Part shown: positions 63,822 through 64,000 of the stretch, piece by piece
Layout: every line of letters starts with the position of its first letter
Position numbering within the stretch: position 1 is the stretch's first letter
Source of the DNA: Pedobacter sp. Leaf250
Lineage (GTDB): Bacteria; Bacteroidota; Bacteroidia; Sphingobacteriales; Sphingobacteriaceae
DNA: 64,000 nt
Direction: 5' to 3'
NCBI RefSeq assembly: GCF_920984735.1
Contig: NZ_CAKLBU010000002.1
Coordinates: 62,001 to 126,000, forward strand
Made by a program: the position numbers and the translations under genes
The notes under the pieces: model-generated
The model's database searches: none
Seen by the model: only the letters and a program-made list of their open reading frames with translations
What the model was told of the DNA's origin: nothing

Positions 63822-64000
63822 CTAAGCCTGCAAATCAGCCATAACAGCTTTAATTTTATCACCTAATTCATCATTTACTTTAGCGAAATCTGCTTTATCA
63901 GCTAATGGTGCATTTACGCTGCAATAGAATTTAATTTTAGGTTCGGTACCACTCGGACGAGCAGAAACAATACTTCCATCTTCAGTAATAAATTGTAAAA
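63822..64000 (-). CDS. Phosphoglucomutase/phosphomannomutase, 3' end (partial)
   Basis: The last 58 codons of an alpha-D-phosphohexomutase, running off the right edge. It ends in a TAG stop (63822-63824). The C-terminal domain motif RPSGTEPKIKFY, the phosphate-binding loop of the family, is visible, then CSVNAP and a helical tail ending MADLQA. It interconverts glucose- or mannose-1-phosphate and -6-phosphate. The substrate cannot be told from this part. A terminator follows. Confidence 0.9.
   Translation of the reverse strand, partial: LQFITEDGSIVSARPSGTEPKIKFYCSVNAPLADKADFAKVNDELGDKIKAVMADLQA

Overview
The window looks like a chromosomal segment of a Bacteroidota bacterium of the Sphingobacteriaceae (Pedobacter-like) type. 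The evidence is low GC, TAnnTTTG-type -7 promoter boxes, many SPI- and SPII-exported proteins, paired DUF3857/transglutaminase proteins, LytTR regulators, a phytoene synthase/IDI carotenoid cluster, and short intergenic palindromes typical of such genomes. No species is claimed. No tRNA, rRNA, CRISPR array, prophage or insertion sequence was seen. The one structured RNA recognised is RNase P RNA (58029-58405, minus strand).

Layout. At 0-3.3 kb is a minus-strand operon: a PorV/PorQ-like membrane protein, a helix-hairpin-helix outer-membrane protein and comEC. The last two appear broken. The second gene carries an in-frame TAG and a damaged start. comEC has an internal deletion/frameshift close to the window edge. 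At 3.5-7 kb is pyrG-yidC. At 7.2-13 kb a minus-strand run holds trpS, a deoxynucleoside kinase, a DUF5808 protein, kdsB and four exported or membrane proteins. At 13.3-27.2 kb are housekeeping genes (plsC-type acyltransferase, gatC, an ABC ATPase and its probable permease, a PduO-type cobalamin adenosyltransferase, ispD, queA, an aminotransferase, a CDF transporter, Nudix, a DEDDh/GIY-YIG nuclease fusion) and two response regulators. At 27.5-30.2 kb is a light/B12-type MerR regulator with crtB and idi. At 30.3-37.6 kb are a Nei/Fpg-like glycosylase, KTSC, a HipA-like kinase with DUF3037, a UPF1-like helicase, a CheY-like protein and topB. At 37.7-57.2 kb are an L,D-transpeptidase-like protein, an SDR/DUF2867 protein, a newly read 40-residue membrane protein, twin DUF3857 proteins, a DEDDh exonuclease, an M1 peptidase, two tandem paralogues, gatB, a TlpA-like protein, a PhoB-type regulator, a lone phage-tail-tube protein, an RluA-type synthase, a ClC channel and an NtrC-type regulator. 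At 57.2-63.6 kb are rnpB and a minus-strand group of an MbnP-like protein, an MbnH/MauG-like dihaem enzyme, a CDICGC beta-barrel, a lipoprotein, a SCO protein and a cytochrome c. The window ends in the 3' end of a phosphohexomutase.

How the genes work together. The 58.5-63.6 kb genes read as one copper/haem envelope module: MbnH-type enzymes oxidise tryptophan of MbnP partners and SCO proteins handle copper. The MerR-crtB-idi group links isoprenoid supply (idi), the first committed C40 step (crtB) and a regulator with the CarH B12 signature, but no desaturase is present here. Five response regulators lie in the window with no histidine kinase. The most distinctive observations are the decayed comEC locus, the MbnP/MbnH module, the solitary tail-tube protein, the HipA-like/DUF3037/helicase set, the unannotated 40-residue protein and several families of intergenic palindromes.
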